Both the position numbers and the translations under genes were made by a program. Under the pieces are notes generated by a model. The model made no database searches, was not told where the DNA came from, and saw only the letters and a list, made by a program, of their open reading frames with translations. Of a stretch of 37,303 bases of DNA, positions 29,903 to 36,507 are shown piece by piece; within the stretch, counting starts at the first letter, position 1; each line of letters begins with the position of its first letter. This DNA is from a virus, in the IMG/VR virus record IMGVR_UViG_3300025141_000305, positions 1 to 37,303 of that record; one strand, given 5' to 3'.

Positions 29903-30301
29903 CTAGTCTATGCTCGCTCTTTTAAGCAAATGCAGATCGGTTGCTAATTGTGGGTTGTGATGTATCCAGTCGTGGCACATGCGACATACTGCCATTGAGT
30001 TATCCACATCTACGATTGAACCACCTCTCGCTCTCGTCAGAGGTTCATGGATATCCACAGAACGATTACTGCAATGATATTCAACACGGCTTTCAACTAG
30101 AACAGGATTAGTCCTGTAGTAGTCAGAAATGATTGGACCAGCTTCGCAGATGGGTCGTGCTTCTAATTGTTCCCGAACAAATGTTCGCCTCTGCGATTGA
30201 AGTTTACGCCGCTTATCTGAAACTGGTTTCAGTGGAGTCTTTCGTTTCAAAGGTGTCTTTGACCGTAGCGGCGTTTTTCTTTTCAGTGGAGTTCGTTTCA
30301 T
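29903..30301 (-). CDS. HNH endonuclease / NinG-like protein
   Basis: The product is 132 residues. The N-terminus is a basic repeat of K-TPL-K units (MKRTPLKRKTPLRSKTPLKR), as in NinG-like recombination proteins. The HNH core is SVDIHEPLTRARGGS with His85, Asn101 in DVDNSMAVC, and CRMCHDWIHHNP at 106-117. It likely cuts or nicks DNA in recombination or packaging. It follows a 38-codon gene by three bases. Confidence 0.82.
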   Translation of the reverse strand: MKRTPLKRKTPLRSKTPLKRKTPLKPVSDKRRKLQSQRRTFVREQLEARPICEAGPIISDYYRTNPVLVESRVEYHCSNRSVDIHEPLTRARGGSIVDVDNSMAVCRMCHDWIHHNPQLATDLHLLKRASID

Positions 30302-30304
30302 AAA

Positions 30305-30421
30305 TCAGCCACGACCCATGATCTCGTATTTCAGAAACTTACGCCAAACCCATAAGAAACGGAATCCCCCAATTTTGTAAACGATAGGTATGTTTCTAAG
30401 AATTGTTCTAATAACTTTCAT
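30305..30421 (-). CDS. small basic protein, 38 residues
   Basis: ATG 30421 overlaps the preceding stop as TGATG. The frame encodes MKVIRTILRNIPIVYKIGG then FRFLWVWRKFLKYEIMGRG and ends three bases before the HNH gene. The peptide is basic and aromatic, possibly amphipathic. It fills a 119-bp gap and shows the same coupling as other genes here. Confidence 0.6.
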   Translation of the reverse strand: MKVIRTILRNIPIVYKIGGFRFLWVWRKFLKYEIMGRG

Positions 30422-30882
30422 CAGTAGGTACCTCCTCTACCTGACATCAGTTCTCTCCTGATTTGAAGTGCCGCCAGGTTGTAAGCCGCTATGAAACGGT
30501 TCCTATCTGCATCAGGTTTTGTTGATCGACACAAGTTTCCGTAGCCGCCTATATCCCAAACTGCCTGCTTGATAATTTCATGCGACCAATTAGGAATCTC
30601 ACCAGCACCAACCGATCTGATCTGGTGAACTACTTCCCCCCATGCGGCAGTGGCTGTTGGGATTGCCCCGCCAACCATGTTGATGGTAGCTTCTTCTCTA
30701 ATCTCTGCCGGTTTAGGGAACCACTTGCTAATACGAACTAGCCTTTCGGCACTAGATAGTAATTCCGGATCAGGTAAATCTTCCAGGGCGTCACAATAAA
30801 CTTCTATTCTGTCTTTTTTCAACTCAACATCATGGGCGATACATAAAACCTTTAACGCTTTCAGCGCCCCAGCTCTAGACAT
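30421..30882 (-). CDS. replicative helicase loader/inhibitor-like protein
   Basis: A 153-residue helical protein with YCDALEDLPDPELLSSAERL then VRISKWFPKPAEIREEA. The YxxAL.D...E.L..A...L......FPkPaEIR pattern matches phage proteins that load or inhibit the replicative helicase (G40P loader/inhibitor-like). It lies between the replication HTH gene and nuclease genes. No helicase or polymerase is encoded in the window, so it would act on the host helicase. Confidence 0.68.
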   Translation of the reverse strand: MSRAGALKALKVLCIAHDVELKKDRIEVYCDALEDLPDPELLSSAERLVRISKWFPKPAEIREEATINMVGGAIPTATAAWGEVVHQIRSVGAGEIPNWSHEIIKQAVWDIGGYGNLCRSTKPDADRNRFIAAYNLAALQIRRELMSGRGGTY

Positions 30883-30883
30883 T

Positions 30884-31342
30884 TTATTTACCTTCTTCCT
30901 TTTCTATAAGTTCATCTATCAGGTTGGTTATATCCTTATTTGGTTTTCGTTCATTGGTTATCGTTCTGGGCATCACCTGCGCGCCTACCCTAGAATCATC
31001 AGTTTTGCTAGGTGGCAACATGTACGATGGTACCCTATGAATTGTCCATAAGTTAGTGAGGTTCTCTGTTCCGTCATTATTCTTTCTCCTAACAATGGAT
31101 AAAGCGCCGACATTCACAAGTTTCTTCGCCCATCGATCAACAGTGATAGGCGTACAGTTAAGACGGTTTGAAAGTGTAGTTCTAGATGGAAAGCTAGTCC
31201 CCTCTTTATCGGCATACCTAGCTAGTACACCGTATAGACGGACAGCGCCATGCGGCAATTCTTTATTATCCAGCACCCATTCAGGAATGATTGAAAACTT
31301 AAACACAGTTGATTTGGTTGGTGTATGATCTTCACCTGACAC
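30884..31342 (-). CDS. replication initiator-like helix-turn-helix protein
   Basis: The 152-residue form starts at GTG 31342, nine bases after AAAGGAG. Longer in-frame starts (to 31465) lie inside the recT end and across a hairpin. The core KFSIIPEWVLDNKELPHGAV then RLYGVLARYADKEGTSFPSR and TTLSNRLNCTPITVDRWAKK is the HTH_36/replisome organiser pattern. Such proteins bind the phage origin. The gene follows recT, as in many siphovirus replication modules. Confidence 0.78.
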   Translation of the reverse strand: MSGEDHTPTKSTVFKFSIIPEWVLDNKELPHGAVRLYGVLARYADKEGTSFPSRTTLSNRLNCTPITVDRWAKKLVNVGALSIVRRKNNDGTENLTNLWTIHRVPSYMLPPSKTDDSRVGAQVMPRTITNERKPNKDITNLIDELIEKEEGK

Positions 31343-31370
31343 AATGTTTAACTCCTTTCCATTGTGTTTC

Positions 31371-31403
31371 GGGAGGGACTGCTTCCTTGCGACGGTCCCT
31401 CCC
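31371..31403 (-). promoter_or_regulatory. intercistronic hairpin between recT-like and HTH genes
   Basis: Perfect nine-base arms GGGAGGGAC and GTCCCTCCC with a 15-base loop lie just upstream of the AAAGGAG of the HTH gene. There is no T-tract, so it more likely controls translation or mRNA stability than termination. Confidence 0.65.
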
Positions 31404-31415
31404 TTTAACCTTAAC

Positions 31416-32231
31416 TCAACTATTGTTTGTCCATTCGTTTTCATATTCTGGAGAATTGACATCAAGTTCTACAATTTTTTCAATGATTCGCTTGATATGC
31501 CCTTCAGTTAAGTCGTTAGAAGATAAGGAAGGAAGCTTTTCTGCCTTCCACCATTCTTTGAGTGTCGCTTTGTCGATATCCGGCATACAGCCAATACGGT
31601 CTTTGAGTTCAGCCGTCCCGCGAAGCGTCTTATTCATAGGTGAGAGGGAATCTATTAAAGTTTCTCCAGATGGTTCTCCCTGGTCCAAGGGTAGGGAATC
31701 TATTTCTATGATTTCCCCTTCGCCGTCAGTATCTTCAATGCCTAATTCTTCGGGGACGTACCCTGCCCCAAGAACTACGTCAGGGAATAAGACACGACAC
31801 AGAATTGAAACAGCACGCCAGGTCAGCATCGCATCGCCGTATTGTTTCCAATTCCGTTTCTGCAATAATCCAGCTATTTCGGCATCTCTAGTTGTGAACT
31901 CTGCTATATGGGTGTCGCCGGTATCGCACCTTTTACCTGTGGCGGTTGCTTTATTGCCGCTCACTTCAATTAAAACTGAATGGCCGACTTGTCTAACTAA
32001 TCCGAGCATTGCTTCTGGCCGCATAGAGGCTGTACCTTCAATGACATGAAAGTTTCTCATTGCGGACATTACGTCCCAACCGTAGGCTCGCCCTGCTAAC
32101 CCTGCCGCAACTATGTCAGCCGGTTTCCTTTGGTAAGCTTTTGGAATGATATTTGCTTGAGCCAGCATCTCTGCCTGTTTCATAACAAGAGCGAAGTGAT
32201 CGCCCTCACTTGTTTCTACTAATGTACCCAA
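31416..32231 (-). CDS. RecT-like single-strand annealing protein
   Basis: This 271-residue protein pairs complementary single strands in phage recombination. The N-terminal half follows the RecT pattern: EMLAQANIIPKAYQRKPADI, VAAGLAGRAYGWDVMSAMRN, FHVIEGTASMRPEAMLGLV, and WKQYGDAMLTWRAVSILCRV then GAGYVPEELG. The start is TTG 32231, about seven bases after AAGGAGA. No separate exonuclease is visible nearby. The C-terminal 70 residues are acidic and may bind partners. Confidence 0.85.
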   Translation of the reverse strand: MGTLVETSEGDHFALVMKQAEMLAQANIIPKAYQRKPADIVAAGLAGRAYGWDVMSAMRNFHVIEGTASMRPEAMLGLVRQVGHSVLIEVSGNKATATGKRCDTGDTHIAEFTTRDAEIAGLLQKRNWKQYGDAMLTWRAVSILCRVLFPDVVLGAGYVPEELGIEDTDGEGEIIEIDSLPLDQGEPSGETLIDSLSPMNKTLRGTAELKDRIGCMPDIDKATLKEWWKAEKLPSLSSNDLTEGHIKRIIEKIVELDVNSPEYENEWTNNS

Positions 32232-32302
32232 CTTTTCTTCTCCTTTATTTTGTGGATATCTAAGAACTATAACTCAGGGTAGTGACAATAGGCGTTATCT
32301 AA

Positions 32303-32743
32303 TCATTGTTCGTCAATCGCTTGTTGTTCTAGAAAGGCATCAACATAGTGTTCTGCGATTTCACGCCATTCAACTCTCCAATGTGAACCGATATCAGAAA
32401 GCGCCATTCCAGCACTAGCTACATAGAACTTTCCACACGGTAGAGGCTTATCAACTGCTCCATGAAATATCGGATAAGCGAGGTATTCATCGTAGATAAA
32501 TACAAGCCGTTCGGAGACTTCATATACCAACCTACTTAAAGTGAACTTCATTAGTGGGTCTAAGTAATCTTTGAAAGTTTGGGCGAGTTCCCTTCCTACA
32601 ATTCCGTGGATTTGTTGATCGTCGCCGTACCAAAGGTTCGCCGCCCACGTTTCACGGTTAGTCCAGCCGTTGTAATCTTCAAACTCGCTTCTGGATTTCC
32701 AGTCAAGTTTCCATTGTTCTTCATATTGCATTTGTGTTTCCAA
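32303..32743 (-). CDS. hypothetical protein, GWTNRETW family (DUF7249-like)
   Basis: This 146-residue protein has the motif NGWTNRETWAANLWYGDD near residue 25, typical of a family widespread in phages and mobile elements with no known function. The rest is helical with many aromatic residues. It starts at TTG 32743, placed correctly after an AAGGAGCAAG block; the next ATG (fifth residue) is less well placed. Confidence 0.75.
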   Translation of the reverse strand: METQMQYEEQWKLDWKSRSEFEDYNGWTNRETWAANLWYGDDQQIHGIVGRELAQTFKDYLDPLMKFTLSRLVYEVSERLVFIYDEYLAYPIFHGAVDKPLPCGKFYVASAGMALSDIGSHWRVEWREIAEHYVDAFLEQQAIDEQ

Positions 32744-32760
32744 TTTACTTGCTCCTTAAT
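32744..32760 (-). promoter_or_regulatory. ribosome-binding block AAGGAGCAAGTAAA
   Basis: Minus strand ATTAAGGAGCAAGTAAA abuts TTG 32743. As at 17640, a non-ATG start is chosen because the block fixes the spacing. Confidence 0.75.
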
Positions 32761-33016
32761 TTTCTTCTAGTTTCTGTATCCATTCTGGGATTTCGTAAAG
32801 GTATTTTTCTTCCATTTCGTTTACTGAAGGTTCAAACCCAAATTCCACTAGTTGTTTCCGCATTGGAACTTCCATGTATTGCATTTGTTCAAGAGCCAAT
32901 TCTCTTGCTTCTTCTTCTGAATTAGCGGTGACCGTTACTTGGTCTGTTATGACCCATTTGTATTCCGCACTGAAGGTAAATTCTTTACCTTCGTTGTTGT
33001 TGTTTGTTGTTGCCAT
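32756..33016 (-). CDS. hypothetical protein, 86 residues
   Basis: Starts MATTNNNNEGKEFTFSAEY, then alternating beta residues (KWVITDQVTVTANSEEEA) and an acidic helical end. The TVTANSEEEAxELA segment resembles small domains in which a strand is followed by an Ala-rich helix. No family is recognised. It lies among early genes directly downstream of promoter copy 3. Confidence 0.65.
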   Translation of the reverse strand: MATTNNNNEGKEFTFSAEYKWVITDQVTVTANSEEEARELALEQMQYMEVPMRKQLVEFGFEPSVNEMEEKYLYEIPEWIQKLEEN

Positions 33017-33033
33017 TTTGCTTGCTCCTTAAT
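33017..33033 (-). promoter_or_regulatory. ribosome-binding block AAGGAGCAAGCAAA
   Basis: Minus strand ATTAAGGAGCAAGCAAA precedes ATG 33016 and is the fullest copy of the block. Confidence 0.8.
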
Positions 33034-33262
33034 TTTCTTCTTGTAGTATTTTCCAAGCACCAATTTGGTGACCGAAATGTAAATCGTCATGAGTAGCTTT
33101 ATCGTCTAAGTACAAACGAATTATCGCATGAGAGATTTGCATGACTTGATGTTTTTGGTATGCCTTATCGCCGTATCGGGCAAAGCCTAATTCTGCTATT
33201 CCCGAGTTGTAGATATTGACGGCCGCTTGTAATTCTGTTTTGAGTTTACTTATTTCACTCAT
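33029..33262 (-). CDS. hypothetical helical protein, 77 residues
   Basis: The start is ATG 33262 (MSEISKLKTELQAAVNIY), directly after an AAGGAGCAAGC block; an upstream in-frame start at 33283 is not needed. The protein is helical with HQVMQISHAIIRLYLDD. No family is recognised. Confidence 0.65.
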   Translation of the reverse strand: MSEISKLKTELQAAVNIYNSGIAELGFARYGDKAYQKHQVMQISHAIIRLYLDDKATHDDLHFGHQIGAWKILQEEN

Positions 33263-33278
33263 TTGCTTGCTCCTTATT
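33263..33278 (-). promoter_or_regulatory. ribosome-binding block AAGGAGCAAGCAA
   Basis: Minus strand AATAAGGAGCAAGCAA precedes ATG 33262. Confidence 0.8.
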
Positions 33279-33471
33279 ACCAAGTTAGCCTAGAAGCATC
33301 AACTACGACATCTTCTGGTTTACTAGTAAATTTATATAATGGTTTTGTTAAACATAAACGCAAACCTGCGTTTTCCATTTTCAGAACTTCAATCTTTTGA
33401 TTGAGTTCTTTTATTTCTCTTGCTTCCACTTTATTTTCTCCCTTTTTTGAGTTAGCGGTTATTTCCTTCAT
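33277..33471 (-). CDS. first gene of the main early operon, 64 residues
   Basis: The ATG at 33471 coincides with the transcription start predicted from TATAAT at 33483-33478, so the long form would be leaderless. It begins MKEITANSKKGENKVEARE, close to the extended form of the gene at 6049 (MKQIITSQKKGEDSE). A GTG at 33429 with GGGAGA upstream gives a 50-residue alternative. The central helix IKELNQKIEVLKMENAGLR is a clear coiled coil. No family is recognised. Confidence 0.62.
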   Translation of the reverse strand: MKEITANSKKGENKVEAREIKELNQKIEVLKMENAGLRLCLTKPLYKFTSKPEDVVVDASRLTW

Positions 33472-33477
33472 GACTAC

Positions 33478-33512
33478 ATTATAGCCTATCCCGACCTAGT
33501 AAGTATGCTTTT
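33478..33512 (-). promoter_or_regulatory. early promoter, family copy 3 (main early operon)
   Basis: On the minus strand TATAAT (33483-33478) follows TACTAGGTCGGGATAGG, with an AAAAGC start to the block. It should drive the early operon from 33471 leftward. A 9-bp inverted repeat, CTGGTTTTT (33526-33534) and AAAAACCAG (33561-33569), lies further upstream between the divergent promoters. Confidence 0.8.
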
Positions 33513-33611
33513 GCTGAAGTTTTTCCTGGTTTTTTACAAGCGAGAGAAATGAAAACACTGAAAAACCAGACTTTTCATTAAAGTGTCCTCGGTGGACGTA
33601 CCAGTAGACGC

Positions 33612-33626
33612 TACAGTAGGGACATG
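33612..33626 (+). promoter_or_regulatory. -10 element giving a leaderless parB-like transcript
   Basis: TACAGT (33612-33617) ends six bases before the ATG at 33624, the spacing seen at whiB. No ribosome-binding site is present. It would drive the modification and packaging operon that continues across the contig junction. Confidence 0.45.
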
Positions 33627-34235
33627 GATATAGAACAAACGAAAATCACAAAGTTATTTACACACCCCGACAACCCTCGACAGGGGGATATCGGCGCTAT
33701 AGCTACGAGTATTGAGCAGAACGGTTGGTACGGAACCATCGTTGCACAGAAATCAACAGGTCATGTCCTGGCAGGTAATCACCGATTACAAGCGGCTCAA
33801 CAATTAGGAATGGAAGAACTCCCTGTTTATTGGGTAGACGTAGACGACACCGAAGCCAGGAAGATTCTATTGGCTGATAACAGGACAAATGATTTAGCTA
33901 TTTACGATCAGGATATTTTGGCAGGAATTTTGACGGACCTGGCCAGCATAGATGAACTCTTAGGAACCGGCTATGACGGCGATGACATCGACCAATTACT
34001 GAATGACATCGACAGAACAGACGGTGATCTTGATTTATCTGGGATCGATTCAGTTCAAGAAACATTTTCAGCAGGGGAACGTGAGGAAATGTGGAAAGGG
34101 ACTGGGATTCGTTCAATCATTTTGCCTTACGAGACTGAAACGTTCGCTGAAGTAGTACAGGCGCTACAAGAAAAACGGAAAGAGCTTGATCTGGAATCCA
34201 ACAGCGAAGCAGTCGCAAGCTTATTAGGACTGTAA
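33624..34235 (+). CDS. ParB-like domain protein
   Basis: The 203-residue product has the ParB/Srx fold in its first 100 residues: FTHPDNPRQGDIGAIATSI, then HVLAGNHRLQAAQQLG with Arg54, and ARKILLADNRTND. Phage proteins of this type are found beside methyltransferases and can act as CTP-binding switches or nucleases. The C-terminal half is acidic and not recognised. It has no ribosome-binding site, so it is likely leaderless. It heads an operon with the dioxygenase and glycosyltransferase, suggesting a role in DNA modification or packaging. Confidence 0.82.
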   Translation: MDIEQTKITKLFTHPDNPRQGDIGAIATSIEQNGWYGTIVAQKSTGHVLAGNHRLQAAQQLGMEELPVYWVDVDDTEARKILLADNRTNDLAIYDQDILAGILTDLASIDELLGTGYDGDDIDQLLNDIDRTDGDLDLSGIDSVQETFSAGEREEMWKGTGIRSIILPYETETFAEVVQALQEKRKELDLESNSEAVASLLGL

Positions 34236-34263
34236 CCACCAGGGAAAGGGACCAGGGAAAACA

Positions 34264-35130
34264 ATGATAAGAGTTATCCCAGTAAATAAAAAACCAACTG
34301 ATTGTGAGAAAAGGGACCGTGTCCCTGTCCCACCTGGCCGAGCACAATTATTATCAAACTGCCATTTGGTAGATTCTGAAACCGGTGAAACTTTAGCATT
34401 ACACGCTCAACTTAGTGACCCACCGGAAATCATTGCACCTATCAGGAAGTGGCTCCGTAGCTATAAAGGTTGGGCAGATGCAGGCGTGACGAAAATAGAA
34501 AGCTCGTCATCTTCAAGGCTTTCAGGTATAAAGAACGCGAATACAACTTTCGGGACTGCCCCAGCTGTGCCTCTTCGACGAAAATGGGGAGCCTCGCCAT
34601 CAAGGTTAAATCAAGAATACCCTGCCGCCGGTTACGCCCTGGAAGAACTCGGTGCGGCTTGTGCTAGGTATTTCAAAGAAAACCTACCCAAAGAATGGGA
34701 ACAGCACACAGCACTTGAAGGTATAACAAACATTCATGATGGCTGGAAGTTTAGGGACGGCGAGGTTCCTTGGACTAGCGGTATTATCAACAAAACTGCG
34801 GCTCTGCCTTACCATAAAGACGCCGGAAACGTTCCTGGTTCTTGGTCTGCGATGGTTGTTTTAAGGAAAAACATCGACGGAGGACACCTCCATATCCCAG
34901 AAATCGACGTTTGGTTAGCTTGTAATGACCTTTCAATAAGTATTTTTAGAGGTAGGGACCACCTACACGGTGTTACGCCGTTTCAAGCCAGGAACGAAAG
35001 TGCTTATCGCTACTCGATTGTTTACTATGCGAAAACCCAGCTACAAAAGGCATTAGCACCTGGTGAAGAAATAAAGCAGGCAGAACGTCGAGCGACAAAA
35101 TCAGCTGACGATGTAGTGAAGGGTGACTGA
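34264..35130 (+). CDS. TET/JBP-like 2-oxoglutarate-Fe(II) dioxygenase
   Basis: A 288-residue enzyme expected to oxidise the methyl group of a modified or normal pyrimidine in DNA. Iron ligands are His184 and Asp186 in LPYHKDAGN, and His235 in HLHGVTPF; Arg249 in AYRYSIVYYAK would hold 2-oxoglutarate. The order HxD, GGHLHIPE, HGV.P, RYSIVYY is characteristic of the TET/JBP group. Phage TET enzymes are known to convert 5-methylcytosine to 5-hydroxymethylcytosine for further modification. A 5mC methyltransferase is in the same genome and a glycosyltransferase immediately follows. A thymine-oxidising JBP function cannot be excluded. Confidence 0.8.
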   Translation: MIRVIPVNKKPTDCEKRDRVPVPPGRAQLLSNCHLVDSETGETLALHAQLSDPPEIIAPIRKWLRSYKGWADAGVTKIESSSSSRLSGIKNANTTFGTAPAVPLRRKWGASPSRLNQEYPAAGYALEELGAACARYFKENLPKEWEQHTALEGITNIHDGWKFRDGEVPWTSGIINKTAALPYHKDAGNVPGSWSAMVVLRKNIDGGHLHIPEIDVWLACNDLSISIFRGRDHLHGVTPFQARNESAYRYSIVYYAKTQLQKALAPGEEIKQAERRATKSADDVVKGD

Positions 35131-35131
35131 A

Positions 35132-36058
35132 ATGCCTGTAGCCCTTTTTTACCTAGCGAAACCTAGAACCGGAGGTTGGCTAACGTACACGGCTCACCTA
35201 GCAAAAGGTTTCAATGGTGATGTGACGCTTTTCAGGATAGGGAAAAGAGATGAGAAACAAAAAAGAGAGTTCGGGAGGGGTTTACAGTACCAAAACATCA
35301 GCTTAGAACATGCAATCGCAATAGCTCAAATTTTCCCGAGTTTGATTACTGCGACTGATAAACATTACCAGGAAGCCGCAGAAACTTTAGTAACAGAGGC
35401 AAAAATACCAGCTGTAGTTCACGATCCAACAGAATTGAAACTTGCGCACATTTCAAAGCTAGAGAAAATGTTTGTCATTCGAGAAACAATGCTCGCCCAT
35501 TTACCAAAAGCAACTTATATACCACACCCATATATGAGGTGTCCTGATTTAACACCTTCACAAAGAAAAGAAAATGCTGTAGCTATCAGCAGAATTGACT
35601 ATGACAAACGGACACACCTAATCGCGGAAGCAAACAAACTCGGCGCAAACATCACAATTTACGGTACCGAGAACCGTTTATATACACACCATAAACTAAA
35701 CAAGGAGCACCCGGAATGGCGTGAAATGTATCGAGGGAGTTTCCCAGTAGATGATTTATGGGCAGGCACTCGTATTTGTAGTCAATATAAAAACATGATA
35801 GATATGTCAGTCATATCTGGAGATGGTGGCGGTACCCAATACACATTCCTTGAAGCTTTAGATGCTGGAACTGGACTGATATTACATGATGAATGGAAAC
35901 CCTCTGGCAAATTAAAAAACATCTGCGAAACTGTTGGTTCTGCAGAGGAACTGCGTCTAGCCACTAAAGATACAAACTTCCATAAGAAAGAAGCAAACTC
36001 TCTTTTGCAAGAACATGATGCAATTAAAATCGCTCAAGAATATTTGGAAAAGATATGA
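35132..36058 (+). CDS. GT-B glycosyltransferase, putative DNA glycosyltransferase
   Basis: The 308-residue protein has a GT-B/GT4-like C-terminal half: NAVAISRIDYDKRTHLI (about 148-164) starts the nucleotide-sugar domain, and GDGGGTQYTFLEALDAG holds Glu241 at the usual donor-binding position. ATG 35132 follows GAAGGG by eight bases. A GTG at 35123 overlapping the dioxygenase end is less likely. It follows the dioxygenase by one base and overlaps the small terminase by four. The inferred acceptor is hydroxymethylcytosine in phage DNA; a protein or lipid acceptor is possible. Confidence 0.75.
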   Translation: MPVALFYLAKPRTGGWLTYTAHLAKGFNGDVTLFRIGKRDEKQKREFGRGLQYQNISLEHAIAIAQIFPSLITATDKHYQEAAETLVTEAKIPAVVHDPTELKLAHISKLEKMFVIRETMLAHLPKATYIPHPYMRCPDLTPSQRKENAVAISRIDYDKRTHLIAEANKLGANITIYGTENRLYTHHKLNKEHPEWREMYRGSFPVDDLWAGTRICSQYKNMIDMSVISGDGGGTQYTFLEALDAGTGLILHDEWKPSGKLKNICETVGSAEELRLATKDTNFHKKEANSLLQEHDAIKIAQEYLEKI

Positions 36059-36507
36059 AATCTATTAAGCCCGAAACAGCTAGAAGATACCGTCAAGTCT
36101 TAGAATTAAGGTGTGCCGGTTTACCATTTGAAGAAATTGCAACCAGGACCGGCTATGCAGGAAGGCAAGGAGCCAAGAAAGCTTATGATGCCGCTTGCCA
36201 AAGGTGGGCGATTGAAACAGTCGAACAGCAACGAATTATCCAATCGGAACGACTCGATAGGATATTCACACAAGCATACCTATCTGCCAGGAATGGTGAT
36301 CTCCAAGCAATCGACAGATGCCTAAAGATCGAGAAGCGCCGAGCTGAATTGTGGGGACTCGATGCACCGAAACAACACACAGTGACCGGCGCTGACGGTA
36401 ACGCGATAGAAATATCAACAGATATCGGGAAAATCTTAGAGGACCGGATCAACTCGATAGCTAATCGCGACCCAATAGTGCTTGAAGCACACAATAAACA
36501 TGAGTGA
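36055..36507 (+). CDS. terS: terminase small subunit
   Basis: This 150-residue protein starts with a helix-turn-helix (RYRQVLELRCAGLPFEEIAT then RTGYAGRQGAKKAYDAA), followed by a helical oligomerisation region ERLDRIFTQAYLSARNGDLQ and IDRCLKIEKRRAELWGLDAP, which ends in the LWGLDAP segment common to small terminases of this group. It would recognise phage DNA and recruit the large subunit. It is two genes upstream of terL with only the methyltransferase in between. Confidence 0.78.
   Translation: MKSIKPETARRYRQVLELRCAGLPFEEIATRTGYAGRQGAKKAYDAACQRWAIETVEQQRIIQSERLDRIFTQAYLSARNGDLQAIDRCLKIEKRRAELWGLDAPKQHTVTGADGNAIEISTDIGKILEDRINSIANRDPIVLEAHNKHE

Noticed and set aside
31309-32049. Open frame of 246 codons on the plus strand
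   Set aside because: It is antisense to the recT-like gene, whose family pattern is clear, and has a Ser/Leu-rich composition typical of shadow frames.
33526-33569. Inverted repeat CTGGTTTTT/AAAAACCAG as a terminator
   Set aside because: It lies between divergent promoters with nothing transcribed into it and has a 26-base loop. The A/T runs more likely act as promoter-upstream sequence.
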